A stretch of 64,000 nucleotides of DNA, taken from Methylotenera oryzisoli. Lineage in GTDB: Bacteria > Pseudomonadota > Gammaproteobacteria > Burkholderiales > Methylophilaceae. The notes below the pieces were generated by a model. That model was not told where the DNA came from, searched no databases, and saw only the letters and a program-made list of their open reading frames with translations. The stretch lies in contig CAMDTL010000004.1 of NCBI GenBank assembly GCA_945907735.1, positions 1 through 64,000 on the forward strand, in the 5' to 3' direction. A program made the translations under genes and the position numbers. Each line of letters starts with the position of its first letter. Position 1 is the stretch's first letter. Positions 26,356 through 35,331 of this stretch are shown in pieces.

Positions 26356-27945
26356 TTACTTAACTTGTGGTGGGGTTTCAAAAGTGTGGAATGGCGCTGG
26401 TGAAGCCACAGTCCACTCTAGACCATGCGCACCTTCCCATACTTGATTCGTCGCTTTTTCGCCGCCACGGATACATTTGATGACCACATACAAGAACAAC
26501 AGCTGACTTAAACCAAGTGCAAAAGCACCTAATGAAGAGATCATATTAAACTCAGCAAATTGTTGTGAGTAATCTGGAATACGACGTGGCATACCCGCCA
26601 AACCAGTAAAGTGCATTGGGAAGAAGGTCACGTTAAACGCAATTGTCGTCAACCAAAAATGCCACTTACCAAGCTTCTCGTCGTACATATGGCCAGTCCA
26701 TTTAGGCAGCCAGTAATACACGCCGCCCATAATCGCCATCGCCGCACCTGAGAACAGTACATAATGGAAGTGCGCTACCACATAATAAGTATCTTGCAAC
26801 TGAATATCCACTGGTAGAATCGCGCATACCAAGCCGCTAAAGCCACCGATAGTGAACAAAAATACCACCGCAATTGAGAACAGCATCGGCGTTTCAAAGG
26901 TCATCGAGCCCTTCCACATCGTCGCTAACCAGTTAAATACTTTCACACCAGTTGGCACCGAAATTAACATGGTGCTGTACATAAAGAACAATTGACCAGC
27001 CACTGGCATGCCCGTTGTAAACATGTGGTGCGCCCACACGACGAATGACAGCACCGCAATAGCTGCGGTTGCATACACCATTGACGCGTAGCCAAATAAA
27101 GGTTTACGTGCAAAAGTTGGGATAATGGTAGAAAGGATGCCGAAAGCTGGCAAAATCATAATATAGACTTCTGGATGACCAAAGAACCAGAATACGTGTT
27201 GGAACAGCACTGGGTCGCCGCCACCAGCCGCATTAAAGAAGTGCGTACCAAAGTGACGATCTGTAATCAACATGGTCAAGGCGCCTGCTAATACAGGCAT
27301 CGCCGCAATCAATAAATATGCGGTAATCAGCCACGTCCAAACAAACATTGGCATTTTCATTAACGTCATGCCAGGAGCACGCATATTGAAAATGGTGGTA
27401 ATAATATTAATAGAACCTACAATTGAAGATACGCCCAAGATATGCAGTGCAAACACACTCATATCCACTGACATGCCACCTTGCACTGATAGTGGTGGAT
27501 ACATGGTCCAACCGCCTGCAACAGCGCCACCAGGTACAAAAATTGAAGCAATCAACAAAATAGCCGCAGGAATTAATAGCCAAAAACTCATGTTATTGAG
27601 TCGCGGGAAAGCCATGTCTGGTGCGCCTATCATTAACGGCACTTGCCAGTTAGCAAAACCCACAAACGCCGGCATAATCGCGCCGAAAATCATAATCAAA
27701 CCGTGTAGGGTTGTGAGCTGGTTAAACGTTTCTGGTTGCACAAACTGAAGGCCGGGCTGAAATAGCTCAGCACGTATCCCCATCGCCATCGCCCCTGCAA
27801 ATAGGAACATGGCGAAGCTGAACCAAAGGTACATGGTGCCAATATCCTTATGGTTGGTCGATTTTACCCAACGCATTAGCCCAGTAGGATGTCCATGGCT
27901 ATCGTGCGCATGGTCATCGTGATGTGTTGCAGTTGTCGTGCTCAT
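26356..27945 (-). CDS. coxA: Cytochrome c oxidase subunit I
   Basis: Catalytic heme a / a3-CuB subunit. About 529 residues from the ATG at 27945, behind AGGAG (a TTG one codon upstream is unlikely). Twelve hydrophobic helices. Ligand motifs are present: 'TTLHGLIMIFGAIMP', the CuB site 'WFFGHPEVYIMILPAFG' with the His-Tyr crosslink residues, 'WAHHMFTTGM', and 'DTYYVVAHFHYVLFSG' with the heme ligands. The K-channel residues lie in the same segments. The N terminus is His-rich (HHDDHAHDSHGH). It follows coxB by 53 bases. Confidence 0.98.
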   Translation of the reverse strand: MSTTTATHHDDHAHDSHGHPTGLMRWVKSTNHKDIGTMYLWFSFAMFLFAGAMAMGIRAELFQPGLQFVQPETFNQLTTLHGLIMIFGAIMPAFVGFANWQVPLMIGAPDMAFPRLNNMSFWLLIPAAILLIASIFVPGGAVAGGWTMYPPLSVQGGMSVDMSVFALHILGVSSIVGSINIITTIFNMRAPGMTLMKMPMFVWTWLITAYLLIAAMPVLAGALTMLITDRHFGTHFFNAAGGGDPVLFQHVFWFFGHPEVYIMILPAFGILSTIIPTFARKPLFGYASMVYATAAIAVLSFVVWAHHMFTTGMPVAGQLFFMYSTMLISVPTGVKVFNWLATMWKGSMTFETPMLFSIAVVFLFTIGGFSGLVCAILPVDIQLQDTYYVVAHFHYVLFSGAAMAIMGGVYYWLPKWTGHMYDEKLGKWHFWLTTIAFNVTFFPMHFTGLAGMPRRIPDYSQQFAEFNMISSLGAFALGLSQLLFLYVVIKCIRGGEKATNQVWEGAHGLEWTVASPAPFHTFETPPQVK

Positions 27946-27998
27946 CAATTTCTCCTAAAAACTACCGCTATTTTTGTCTATTAATTAAATTCTAAAAA

Positions 27999-29117
27999 CT
28001 ATCGTGCCGCTTTAACTGCTGACGGCTGAACAATATCGCCTACTGAGTTACCTAAAGCGTTACGCTCGTAAGCAATCACTGAAGCAATTTCCACGTCATT
28101 CAGCAAGGCTTTCCAAGCTGGCATCATATTTTTGCCGTTAAGCACTAGCGCTAAATGATCCGCAACTGGGCCAGTGCTAATCTTGCCACCAGTAATTGCT
28201 GGGAACGCTGGCGGCAGGCCTGCGCCAGTCACTTGGTGACAAACCGCACAGTTTTTCTCATAAACCACTTTACCATTGGCAACCAAATCGTCCTTGGTCC
28301 ACTCTTTGTCAGCTCCAGCATTTGCAGCGGTGGCGGCAGCTTTTTTAGCGTCTATCCACTCGTTGTATTTATCTTCTGATACCGCCTCTACTACGATAGG
28401 CATAAAACCGTGGTCTTTACCACAAAGTTCCGCGCATTGGCCGCGATAAATGCCTTCTTTTTCTGCTTTAAACCAAACCTCTTTAATAAAGCCTGGGATC
28501 GCATCTTGTTTCACGCCAAATTCCGGCACCCACCAAGCGTGAATCACATCAGTAGCAGTTAATAACACGCGTACTTTTTTGCCGGTAGGTACCACCATTG
28601 GGTTATCCACCTCCAATAAGTAATTTTCGCCTTTTTCAGCTTTATTCTGGATTTGGTCTTGCGAGGTCGCCAAGGTGCTAATGAATTTAACATCCTTATC
28701 TAAGTAATCGTATTCCCATTTCCATTGATGCCCAGTCACCTTCACTGTCATATCGGCCGCAGTAGTATCTTTCATTGCGAAAATAGTTTTAGTGGCTGGA
28801 ACCGCCATCGCAGCTAAAATTAACGCGGGGATAATAGTCCAAATAATTTCCAACGTATGATGCTCATGAAACTGTTCCGCTTTATGCCCAACTGATTTTC
28901 GATGTTTGTAAATGGAGTAAAACATAAAGCCGAATACCACGACAAAAATCGCTAAACACACATACACAATCAACATGTGCAAATCGTATATCTGACTGGC
29001 AATTTCAGTAACCGGAGCTTTCAGGTTAAGTTCGTAAGCCGCTTGAGCGCTGCCAGCAACCAACGACATCACTGCAGCCAGAACCGTACTTGGAAAGAAA
29101 ATAGCTTTCTTATTCAT
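27999..29117 (-). CDS. coxB: Cytochrome c oxidase subunit II with fused cytochrome c domain
   Basis: A 372-residue subunit II. A cleavable signal peptide (to about residue 26) and two membrane helices (about 45-68, 88-107) lead to the CuA domain, with ligands His193, Cys228, Cys232, His236 and Met239 (GQCAELCGKDHGFMP). After a linker rich in Ala and Lys comes a class I cytochrome c domain with CAVCH (290-294) and a distal Met in NGKNMMPAWKALL. The fusion makes the enzyme caa3-like: the covalent cytochrome can pass electrons straight to CuA. It heads coxB-coxA-coxC. Confidence 0.97.
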   Translation of the reverse strand: MNKKAIFFPSTVLAAVMSLVAGSAQAAYELNLKAPVTEIASQIYDLHMLIVYVCLAIFVVVFGFMFYSIYKHRKSVGHKAEQFHEHHTLEIIWTIIPALILAAMAVPATKTIFAMKDTTAADMTVKVTGHQWKWEYDYLDKDVKFISTLATSQDQIQNKAEKGENYLLEVDNPMVVPTGKKVRVLLTATDVIHAWWVPEFGVKQDAIPGFIKEVWFKAEKEGIYRGQCAELCGKDHGFMPIVVEAVSEDKYNEWIDAKKAAATAANAGADKEWTKDDLVANGKVVYEKNCAVCHQVTGAGLPPAFPAITGGKISTGPVADHLALVLNGKNMMPAWKALLNDVEIASVIAYERNALGNSVGDIVQPSAVKAAR

Positions 29118-29351
29118 AACTAAATCTACCTTAATGTGAATAATTAAAATTCTATAACCCCTGTTACTTAGCCAATTGCAAGGCCAGCTCAGGCGCTATT
29201 GTTAACTTTTAGTGCTTATATAAACTTGTTACCACTCTGCTAAACATGTTTAGCGCATTGCAAACTAAAGCGAGCAAATTAGCACAAAAAATAATTTGCC
29301 TCAAGTAAAAAATACAATTTGTTACAACTGTATTAAATTAATAATAAAGTT

Positions 29352-29408
29352 TGGTGCTGGGAGGGGGATCGACCCCCCCCACGTTGTCGCCAACGCGGCG
29401 ATTTTGAG
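29352..29408 (-). pseudogene. Degenerate 3' half-copy of tRNA-Leu
   Basis: Read on the minus strand, this matches the tRNA-Leu(CAA) gene 210 bases away from its CCA end back to the anticodon loop (CTCAAAATC), with several substitutions and indels (T-arm, acceptor). Beyond the anticodon loop the similarity stops. There is no 5' half, so it cannot encode a tRNA. This is the shape left when a tyrosine recombinase inserts into the anticodon loop and the element is later lost. Confidence 0.8.
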
Positions 29409-29577
29409 GGTGCCGGAGCGTGATTTTCACCGTAAGATTCATTGGTTAAAGCCCAATTTTTCTCGGTGTTGAGAGGGGTGCTGAGAGAACCGTAAAATCT
29501 TTTGACGGCTTACCTCGCAAGCTTCAGGTAAAATGCCCAACTTGCTGCTGAGTGGTATGCCACTAGATTTTTTAGAC

Positions 29578-29605
29578 GTAAAAAAAGCCTACCTATGGGT
29601 AAGCT
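29578..29605 (-). terminator. Terminator of tRNA-Leu
   Basis: On the minus strand AGCTTACC, loop CATA, GGTAGGCT (one wobble), then TTTTTTT; 13 bases after the CCA end of tRNA-Leu. Confidence 0.72.
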
Positions 29606-29617
29606 GTTAATTTACTG

Positions 29618-29704
29618 TGGTGCCGGGAGGGGGAATCGAACCCCCACGTTGTCGCCAACGCGGGATTTTGAGTCCCGTGCGTCTACCAATTCCGCCATCC
29701 CGGC
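29618..29704 (-). tRNA. tRNA-Leu(CAA)
   Basis: 87 nt including CCA. Acceptor GCCGGGA with TCCCGGC; D-arm GGCGGAATTGGTAGACGC; anticodon stem CGGGA/TCCCG with loop CTCAAAA giving anticodon CAA; long class II variable arm (CGTTGGCGACAACGT); T-loop TTCGATT. A complete type II tRNA. Confidence 0.97.
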
Positions 29705-29750
29705 TTGAGGTATAATTACAACGCCGCCATTATACCCACAATTTCACACA

Positions 29751-30779
29751 ATGCGTACCCAAGATTTCGACTTTTATTTACCCGACTCACTCATCGCACA
29801 ACATCCAGCCAAGCAACGTAGCGCCAGCAGGTTATTGCATTTAAACGGCAATACTGGCCAGCTAAACGATAAGCGCTTTATAGAACTACCTGATTTTTTA
29901 ACGGCAGGTGATTTACTGGTGTTTAATGATACGCGTGTGATAAAAGCACGTTTATTCGGTGCAAAATCGACTGGCGGCGCGGCTGAGTTATTGGTTGAGC
30001 GCGTATTAGATGAACACTATGTGCTGGCGCACATTCGCGCTTCGCGTGCGCCAAAAGTTGGTGCAAGGCTTAAATTAGCCGATGCTTTTGAAGCTGAAAT
30101 TATTGAGCGCGATGATGATTTATTTCGCGTGAAATTTTTGAGCGCAACGCCCGTGCTCGATTTGTTGGAACAATATGGCGCACTGCCTTTGCCACCTTAT
30201 ATTAGCCACGCCGCTGAAGCCGAAGATGAGAAACGCTATCAAACAATCTATGCCAAACACGCTGGCGCAGTGGCCGCGCCGACGGCTGGCTTACACTTTG
30301 ATGAAAACATGTTGAAAAAATTAAAGGTTAAAGGCATCCATATTGCTTACATCACTTTGCATGTGGGCGCAGGCACATTTCAACCTGTGCGCGTAGATAA
30401 TATTGCTGAACATAAAATGCATAGCGAGATTTATCATATTTCGGCTGAAACGATTGCGATGATTGAAAGTACGAAATCTAAAGGTGGGAAGATTATTGCC
30501 GTCGGCACCACTAGCTTGCGTGCGCTTGAGAGTGCCGCACAAACTGAAAAAATAAAATCAGGGCACGGCGAAACCAATATTTTCATCACGCCTGGTTTTA
30601 CATTTAAAATAGTCGATAAACTACTCACCAACTTTCATTTGCCCAAAAGCACGCTACTCATGTTAGTGTCTGCCTTCGCGGGTTTTGAGTCCATTAAAAA
30701 TGCTTATGCCCATGCTGTAAAGCAGCAATATCGCTTTTTTAGTTATGGCGATGCAATGCTAATAGAGAAAGCCGACTGA
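29751..30779 (+). CDS. queA: S-adenosylmethionine:tRNA ribosyltransferase-isomerase QueA
   Basis: Converts preQ1 in tRNA to epoxyqueuosine using the ribosyl part of SAM. Its 342 residues match the family. Motifs from the N terminus: '[24 protein letters not shown]', '[15 protein letters not shown]', '[10 protein letters not shown]', '[10 protein letters not shown]', '[10 protein letters not shown]', '[10 protein letters not shown]', and the C-terminal '[18 protein letters not shown]'. In many Betaproteobacteria queA-tgt-yajC are contiguous; here an exported unknown protein follows and no tgt is visible. Confidence 0.97.
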   Translation: MRTQDFDFYLPDSLIAQHPAKQRSASRLLHLNGNTGQLNDKRFIELPDFLTAGDLLVFNDTRVIKARLFGAKSTGGAAELLVERVLDEHYVLAHIRASRAPKVGARLKLADAFEAEIIERDDDLFRVKFLSATPVLDLLEQYGALPLPPYISHAAEAEDEKRYQTIYAKHAGAVAAPTAGLHFDENMLKKLKVKGIHIAYITLHVGAGTFQPVRVDNIAEHKMHSEIYHISAETIAMIESTKSKGGKIIAVGTTSLRALESAAQTEKIKSGHGETNIFITPGFTFKIVDKLLTNFHLPKSTLLMLVSAFAGFESIKNAYAHAVKQQYRFFSYGDAMLIEKAD

Positions 30780-30858
30780 ACGGTGCGTAAACTTTGCTGA
30801 CCAAGTAAACGTTCAAGATAGAACATAAGATAGAATAATAGAGGGAGTTTTCTAAGCA

Positions 30859-31740
30859 ATGAAATTATTGAATCAAATTTTAACTGGTGCTACATTTGCG
30901 CTTGGCGCACTTGTGCAAGCGCCAGCACAAGCACAGGTGCTGCCAGAAGCTGTAGTTGGCATTAAATTTCCTTTGGCTAAAAAACCCACCACGCGCCCGA
31001 TGACGGTGGCTTACGTGCCTGGATTAAAACACTATTACATTGCAGATGGCGGCTTGGCGCCGATGGGCTCAGAATTTGAAGCGCCTGCCTCTAAATCGCA
31101 AATTCATGCCTATGACGACGCAGGCAAATACGTCAACTCCGCCAAGCCAGGCTATGACAATCGCTCGCTCTATTACAACGCCAATAGCGGAAAATTAGAA
31201 ACCATTACCTACAATATCTCCAGCGATGTCGGCTTCTCGCCCAATACCGGCCTATACTCCATCGACTTAAGCGAAACTGGCGCAGTGAAAGATAGCTCGA
31301 CCGAAGTGATGCAATTTAATCCAGCATTTGGCCATTCCAGCACCATGCCGACTTATGATGCCGAGAATAAACGCTATTTTGCCAAACAAGCGCGCAGTGA
31401 CAAAGTTTTTATTGTTGATCCAAAGCTACGTGAAAAAGTTGGCGAAATCACACTTGAATTAGCCAACGCTGGCGCAGTGTTTGACGATGTAAGTGACGCT
31501 TTTGTGGCTTATACAGGCATTAAAGGTGAAGAGCTTGTATTGCTTGATATTGATCACAAAGCCGCGCTGGTGTTTGATTTAACTGGCAAATTTGTGGCAA
31601 AAAGCGCATTGCCAAAAGAGTTAAAACTGCGTTCGCAAAACCATTTTAATGGGCTAGGTTATACTAATGACATGCTGTTTGTGTATCACGAAAACGAAAC
31701 TGAATTTGGCACTTATTATGGATTTAAAGTATTGAAATAG
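30859..31740 (+). CDS. Exported protein of unknown function, possibly beta-propeller
   Basis: A 293-residue protein with a Sec signal peptide (about 1-25, ending ALVQAPAQAQ). The mature part is beta-rich with repeated 'Y-x-A-x-x-G/Y-x-A-x-N-x-K' strands (YYIADGG, YDDAGKYV, YNANSGKLE, YDAENKRYFA, VFDLTGKFV), suggesting a six- or seven-bladed propeller. No metal or heme motif is obvious. It sits 79 bases after queA with a GAGGGAGT ribosome binding site and ends before a strong terminator. I do not recognise the family. Confidence 0.75.
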   Translation: MKLLNQILTGATFALGALVQAPAQAQVLPEAVVGIKFPLAKKPTTRPMTVAYVPGLKHYYIADGGLAPMGSEFEAPASKSQIHAYDDAGKYVNSAKPGYDNRSLYYNANSGKLETITYNISSDVGFSPNTGLYSIDLSETGAVKDSSTEVMQFNPAFGHSSTMPTYDAENKRYFAKQARSDKVFIVDPKLREKVGEITLELANAGAVFDDVSDAFVAYTGIKGEELVLLDIDHKAALVFDLTGKFVAKSALPKELKLRSQNHFNGLGYTNDMLFVYHENETEFGTYYGFKVLK

Positions 31741-31822
31741 TTTTTATAGACAAAACTAATTCGCAACACAACAGGCCTGTAAGCCGCATCCCGCTTGCCT
31801 TTCATGGCAATCAATTTTAAAC

Positions 31823-31853
31823 AAAAAAGCCGCGCTCTAAGGCGCGGCTTTTT
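31823..31853. terminator. Strong terminator after the exported unknown gene
   Basis: AAAAAGCCGCGC, loop TCTAA, GGCGCGGCTTTTT: a GC-rich near-perfect stem flanked by A and T runs, placed between convergent genes and usable by both. Confidence 0.88.
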
Positions 31854-31875
31854 AAATCAAAACATATTAGCTAAA

Positions 31876-32382
31876 TTACTTACCACCAAGTGAGCCAGCT
31901 AGTTTGCCAGATACCATACCGAATACTGCACCAAGTACAGTTGAAATGATGACTAAGACTGCAGGATTGCTTAAATCCATTGCTGCTGCGTTGCCAGCTG
32001 TGCCTGCTGTTAATCCCAAGCCAGCTGTTGCAGCATAGCCGTACACATTAGCTGGTACTGCTGATAGCAAGTTCACACTCGACGCAGCAACCAATGGGAA
32101 TACTGTTACAGCAATAATCACAGGTGCACCTAAAGCGCCCAAACCACCTAGCGCGCCACCACTTACCAAAGCCAAAGCAATGGCTGCCATCACAGCACCG
32201 AAACTCATCCCAGCAATGGTTTTTTTCAAGGCCGCATCATCTGCCCCTGTGGCAAAGTAACAACCCCAAGCAATAAAACCAACCCAAACCAAAGCAACAG
32301 TAGCAAGTGGATTTAACGCTAAAAACGCCCAAACACCACCTAATACAGCAATACTTAAAGCTAATGCAGTTAACTTAGACAT
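31876..32382 (-). CDS. DUF1097 family membrane protein
   Basis: A 168-residue very hydrophobic protein with about five membrane helices rich in Gly and Ala. The stretch 'WVGFIAWGCYFATGADDAALKK' after the second helix and the C-terminal GAVFGMVSGKL resemble the DUF1097 family (YcdZ type), whose function is unknown. A GGGAGATAAAG ribosome binding site precedes the ATG. It is monocistronic, ending at the shared terminator. Confidence 0.75.
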   Translation of the reverse strand: MSKLTALALSIAVLGGVWAFLALNPLATVALVWVGFIAWGCYFATGADDAALKKTIAGMSFGAVMAAIALALVSGGALGGLGALGAPVIIAVTVFPLVAASSVNLLSAVPANVYGYAATAGLGLTAGTAGNAAAMDLSNPAVLVIISTVLGAVFGMVSGKLAGSLGGK

Positions 32383-32524
32383 ACTTTATCTCCCTAATTT
32401 AAAAGGTAAAACTCTTGTAAAAATCATGTGTTTACATACAGCCAGTAACTTAGGTTGGCGCCGCTTTACGATGAATCAGTGGGCAACACCAACCTCAATC
32501 AGCTAGACTTGTCGCAGTCTAGAC

Positions 32525-32763
32525 TCATTTGGATGTTGTTGACAAGTGTTTTTTTAAATTGATTAAAGTTTTTTGAATGCTTGCGTGGTACTCCCAATTG
32601 TACGCCACGCGCCCACCACTAAATTTGGGTGAGGCCACATCACTAATCGATTTTTGCATCAATGCTTTAACGCTATTAGCAAACGGCTCTTCGCGCTGAT
32701 TTCCTGCAAAAGCCGCATGCGCGCTAAACACTAAATATGAAAAATAAGCTTAAAAAATCGCAT
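32525..32763 (-). pseudogene. Broken exported protein after proS (lytic transglycosylase-like N terminus)
   Basis: An ATG at 32763 overlaps the proS stop (TAATG). It opens a signal peptide MRFFKLIF but hits TAG after 10 codons. Moving one base at the five-A run 32740-32744 (TTTTT in the sense strand) restores SYLVFSAHAAFA and an unbroken frame to the stop at 32525. The mature part (GNQREEPFANSVKALMQ) resembles the region just after the signal peptide of small lytic transglycosylases found after proS in relatives, but it ends at about 70 residues, long before any catalytic domain. So it seems frameshifted and truncated. A sequencing error in the homopolymer is possible for the first lesion. 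Confidence 0.55.
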
Positions 32764-34487
32764 TATTTATCTAAAATCACCGCTGTTAATTTAGCCAAAA
32801 TATCTTTTAAACCCAGCATTTGCGCTGCACTTTCGGCCCGTGCTTTGTACTCTAGTTTTCCTTCTGCAAGCCCACGATCACCAATCACCACGCGATGCGC
32901 GATGCCCATTAAATCACTCTCGGCAAACATCACACCGGGCCGCTCGTTGCGGTCATCCAACAACACGTCAATGCCTGCCTTTTTGCAATCTTCATACAAT
33001 TTTTCTGCTGTATTTTTTACCGCTTCACTTTTATCCATGCCAATTGGGCAAATCACCAGTGCAAACGGCGCCATGCTTAGCGGAAAAATAATGCCCTTTT
33101 CATCATTACCCTGCTCAATCGCGGCACCCACAATGCGCGAAACGCCAATGCCGTAGCAACCCATTTCCATCACTTGGCTCTGGCCGTTTTCATCCAAATA
33201 GGTTGCATTCATGGCTTTTGCATATTTGTGGCGCAACTGAAAAATATGGCCAACTTCAATGCCGCGGCAAAGCTTGAGCTGACCTTTGCCATCAGGGCTG
33301 GCATCGCCTGCCACCACATTGCGAATATCCGCTACCACACTAGGTTCTGGCAAATCGCGGCCAAAATTAACATATTGCAGATGATATTTTGGCTTATTGG
33401 CACCACACACAAAATCGCTCATATTCGCCACGGCTCTATCAGCAATCACCGTCACCTGGTCGCCCACACCCACTGGGCCAATAAAACCAGGTGGGCAGTT
33501 TAAATGGGCGCGAATTTCTTCCTCTGTGGCAAATCTAAAATCGCCTAAAAGCTTAGCTGTTTTCACTTCGTTTAAGTGATGATCGCCACGTAGCAAGGCC
33601 AAATAAAACTGTTCATTGGTGCTTTCGTTTTTCACCACCAGTGCAACCGCTTTTACCGTGCACTCAATACTTAATCCCAACAACTTTGCCACATCCGCAC
33701 ATTGGGTTTGTTTGGGCGTTTCCACTTCTTTGAGCGCATAGCTGGGAGCCGTTCTGGTATTGACCTGCATGGCAGCCTCCGCCAGCTCCACATTGGCAGC
33801 GTAATCCGAATTTTCACAATACGCCAGCGCATCTTCGCCGCTATCTGCCAGCACATGAAACTCTTGCGAACCATCACCGCCTATGGCGCCAGAATCAGCT
33901 TTTACCGCGCGAAATTTAAGCCCCAAACGGGTAAAAATTTGGCTGTAGGTTTGGTGCATCTGCGCGTAGGTTTTTTCTAAACTTTCAAAACTGGTGTGAA
34001 AAGAATAGGCATCTTTCATTAAGAATTCGCGCGCGCGCATCACGCCAAAACGTGGGCGAATTTCATCGCGAAATTTGCTTTGAATTTGGTAAAAATTAAG
34101 TGGCAATTGCTTATAACTATTAATTTCGCGCCGCACGATATCGGTAATCACTTCTTCATGCGTGGGCCCAAAACAATAATCACGCTCATGTCTATCTTTA
34201 ATTTTGAGCATTTGCGGACCAAACACCGCCCAACGCCCAGTTTCATCCCACAGCTCCTTGGGTTGCACGGCAGGCATCAGCAACTCTAGCGCACCTGCTT
34301 TATTCATTTCATCGCGCACAATATTTTCCACTTTACGCAAAATGCGCAAACCCAGCGGCATCCAGCTATATAAGCCGTTACCAAGCTTTTTAATCAGCCC
34401 GGCGCGTATCATCAACTTGTGCGAAATCAACTCAGCATCAATTGGAGCTTCTTTTTGGGTGGCGATAAAAAATTGGGAGGCGCGCAT
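32763..34487 (-). CDS. proS: Proline--tRNA ligase
   Basis: Charges tRNA-Pro. It has 574 residues, the bacterial type with an editing domain. Class II motifs: motif 1 near '[30 protein letters not shown]', motif 2 '[25 protein letters not shown]', motif 3 '[17 protein letters not shown]'. The editing insert (about 220-400) contains 'KAVALVVKN', and the C-terminal anticodon-binding domain contains '[32 protein letters not shown]'. Its stop overlaps a downstream broken gene as TAATG. Confidence 0.97.
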   Translation of the reverse strand: MRASQFFIATQKEAPIDAELISHKLMIRAGLIKKLGNGLYSWMPLGLRILRKVENIVRDEMNKAGALELLMPAVQPKELWDETGRWAVFGPQMLKIKDRHERDYCFGPTHEEVITDIVRREINSYKQLPLNFYQIQSKFRDEIRPRFGVMRAREFLMKDAYSFHTSFESLEKTYAQMHQTYSQIFTRLGLKFRAVKADSGAIGGDGSQEFHVLADSGEDALAYCENSDYAANVELAEAAMQVNTRTAPSYALKEVETPKQTQCADVAKLLGLSIECTVKAVALVVKNESTNEQFYLALLRGDHHLNEVKTAKLLGDFRFATEEEIRAHLNCPPGFIGPVGVGDQVTVIADRAVANMSDFVCGANKPKYHLQYVNFGRDLPEPSVVADIRNVVAGDASPDGKGQLKLCRGIEVGHIFQLRHKYAKAMNATYLDENGQSQVMEMGCYGIGVSRIVGAAIEQGNDEKGIIFPLSMAPFALVICPIGMDKSEAVKNTAEKLYEDCKKAGIDVLLDDRNERPGVMFAESDLMGIAHRVVIGDRGLAEGKLEYKARAESAAQMLGLKDILAKLTAVILDK

Positions 34488-34552
34488 AAAATCTCTAAAT
34501 TAATCAACAGGCTGAATTTTATAGGTAAACGCCGATTAAGTCAGCAACTGCC

Positions 34553-35145
34553 TTATTTGCGAGAACTGCCGCCAGTGATGCGTCGTTTGCCGATTGGGCT
34601 ATCTTCTGGCTGACAATTAGCTTTCCACGTTGCAAACGGCACAACCATTGCGGGTTTGCCATTAGCGTAAACCAGCCATCTACGGCCTATCTTTCGCCCA
34701 TGCTAATTTCACGAATCACCGCTATGGTGTGCGGCCAGCCAGTAAAAAATAAGTTGCGCGTATCTTCAACCTCGTGAAACTGCATTAAGCCATTAGATTT
34801 TAAAAATCGTATAAGTGGTCGTATTAATCGCCTCGTCGTTGCAATCAAGCTGGTCTGGCGCTTCACCATTAGAACGTGTCTGCTAAATCTGTAGAAGTGC
34901 CATTTTTTGCACCAACAATTTTCTCTAGCTCACCAATCGCTTTGCTAATTTTCTGCCGTTCTTCACTTGCATTGCTGGCTTTAGTTTTAAAAACTTGCGT
35001 GACACTATCCCATTCCACCGCGTTGATAGAAATCTAGTTAGATTCTGCGCAACCGCCGCCTTGACACACCTCTAACTGCTGCAAACTGAGTGTTTGGTGA
35101 AAAATACGCGAAATATAACTAAATGCAGCATGTACAAACGTTGGA
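34553..35145 (-). pseudogene. Decayed gene for a conserved secreted protein of unknown function
   Basis: In order on the minus strand, separate frames give one coherent protein-like string. A hydrophobic start (ILVSCSAVCF) leads to LSLQQLEVCQGGGCAESN, then a stop. EWDSVTQVFKTKASNASEER and IGELEKIVGAKNGTSTDLADTF follow, then a frameshift to NGEAPDQLDCNDEAINTTTY, then another to RFLKSNGLMQFHEVEDTR and FFTGWPHTIAVIREIS. A stop (GER-TAG-AVDGWF) and one more shift to YANGKPAMVVPFATWK and PEDSPIGK precede the last stop at 34553. There are at least two stops and three shifts. It resembles a hypothetical exported family I recall from proteobacteria. Non-functional. Confidence 0.65.
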
Positions 35146-35199
35146 GAGAAACACACCGCGCTGCAGGACACCAATATCCATGAGGCCTGCAGATCAGCC

Positions 35200-35331
35200 T
35201 TACATAAGCAACGGTTTGTTAGCAACTGCATTTTTACTCGCGCCATGTTGTGGAAAATTCTGTTGTAACACTGCGCCAATTTTGACGATGCCATGTAAAA
35301 CGCCAGCTTCAAACTCTGCAATTTCAGGCAT
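35200..35331 (-). CDS. Small protein of 43 residues, unknown
   Basis: The ATG at 35331 overlaps the end of the holD-like gene by eight bases (ATGCCTGA), with TAA at 35200. The product begins MPEIAEFEAGVLHGIVKIG, predicts an amphipathic helix over residues 3-24, and ends NKPLLM. The tight overlap with the upstream gene and protein-like composition argue for a real translated ORF, coupled to tsaB-rimI-holD. It could instead be the remaining head of a longer gene, since the DNA downstream is decayed. I do not recognise the family. Confidence 0.45.
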   Translation of the reverse strand: MPEIAEFEAGVLHGIVKIGAVLQQNFPQHGASKNAVANKPLLM

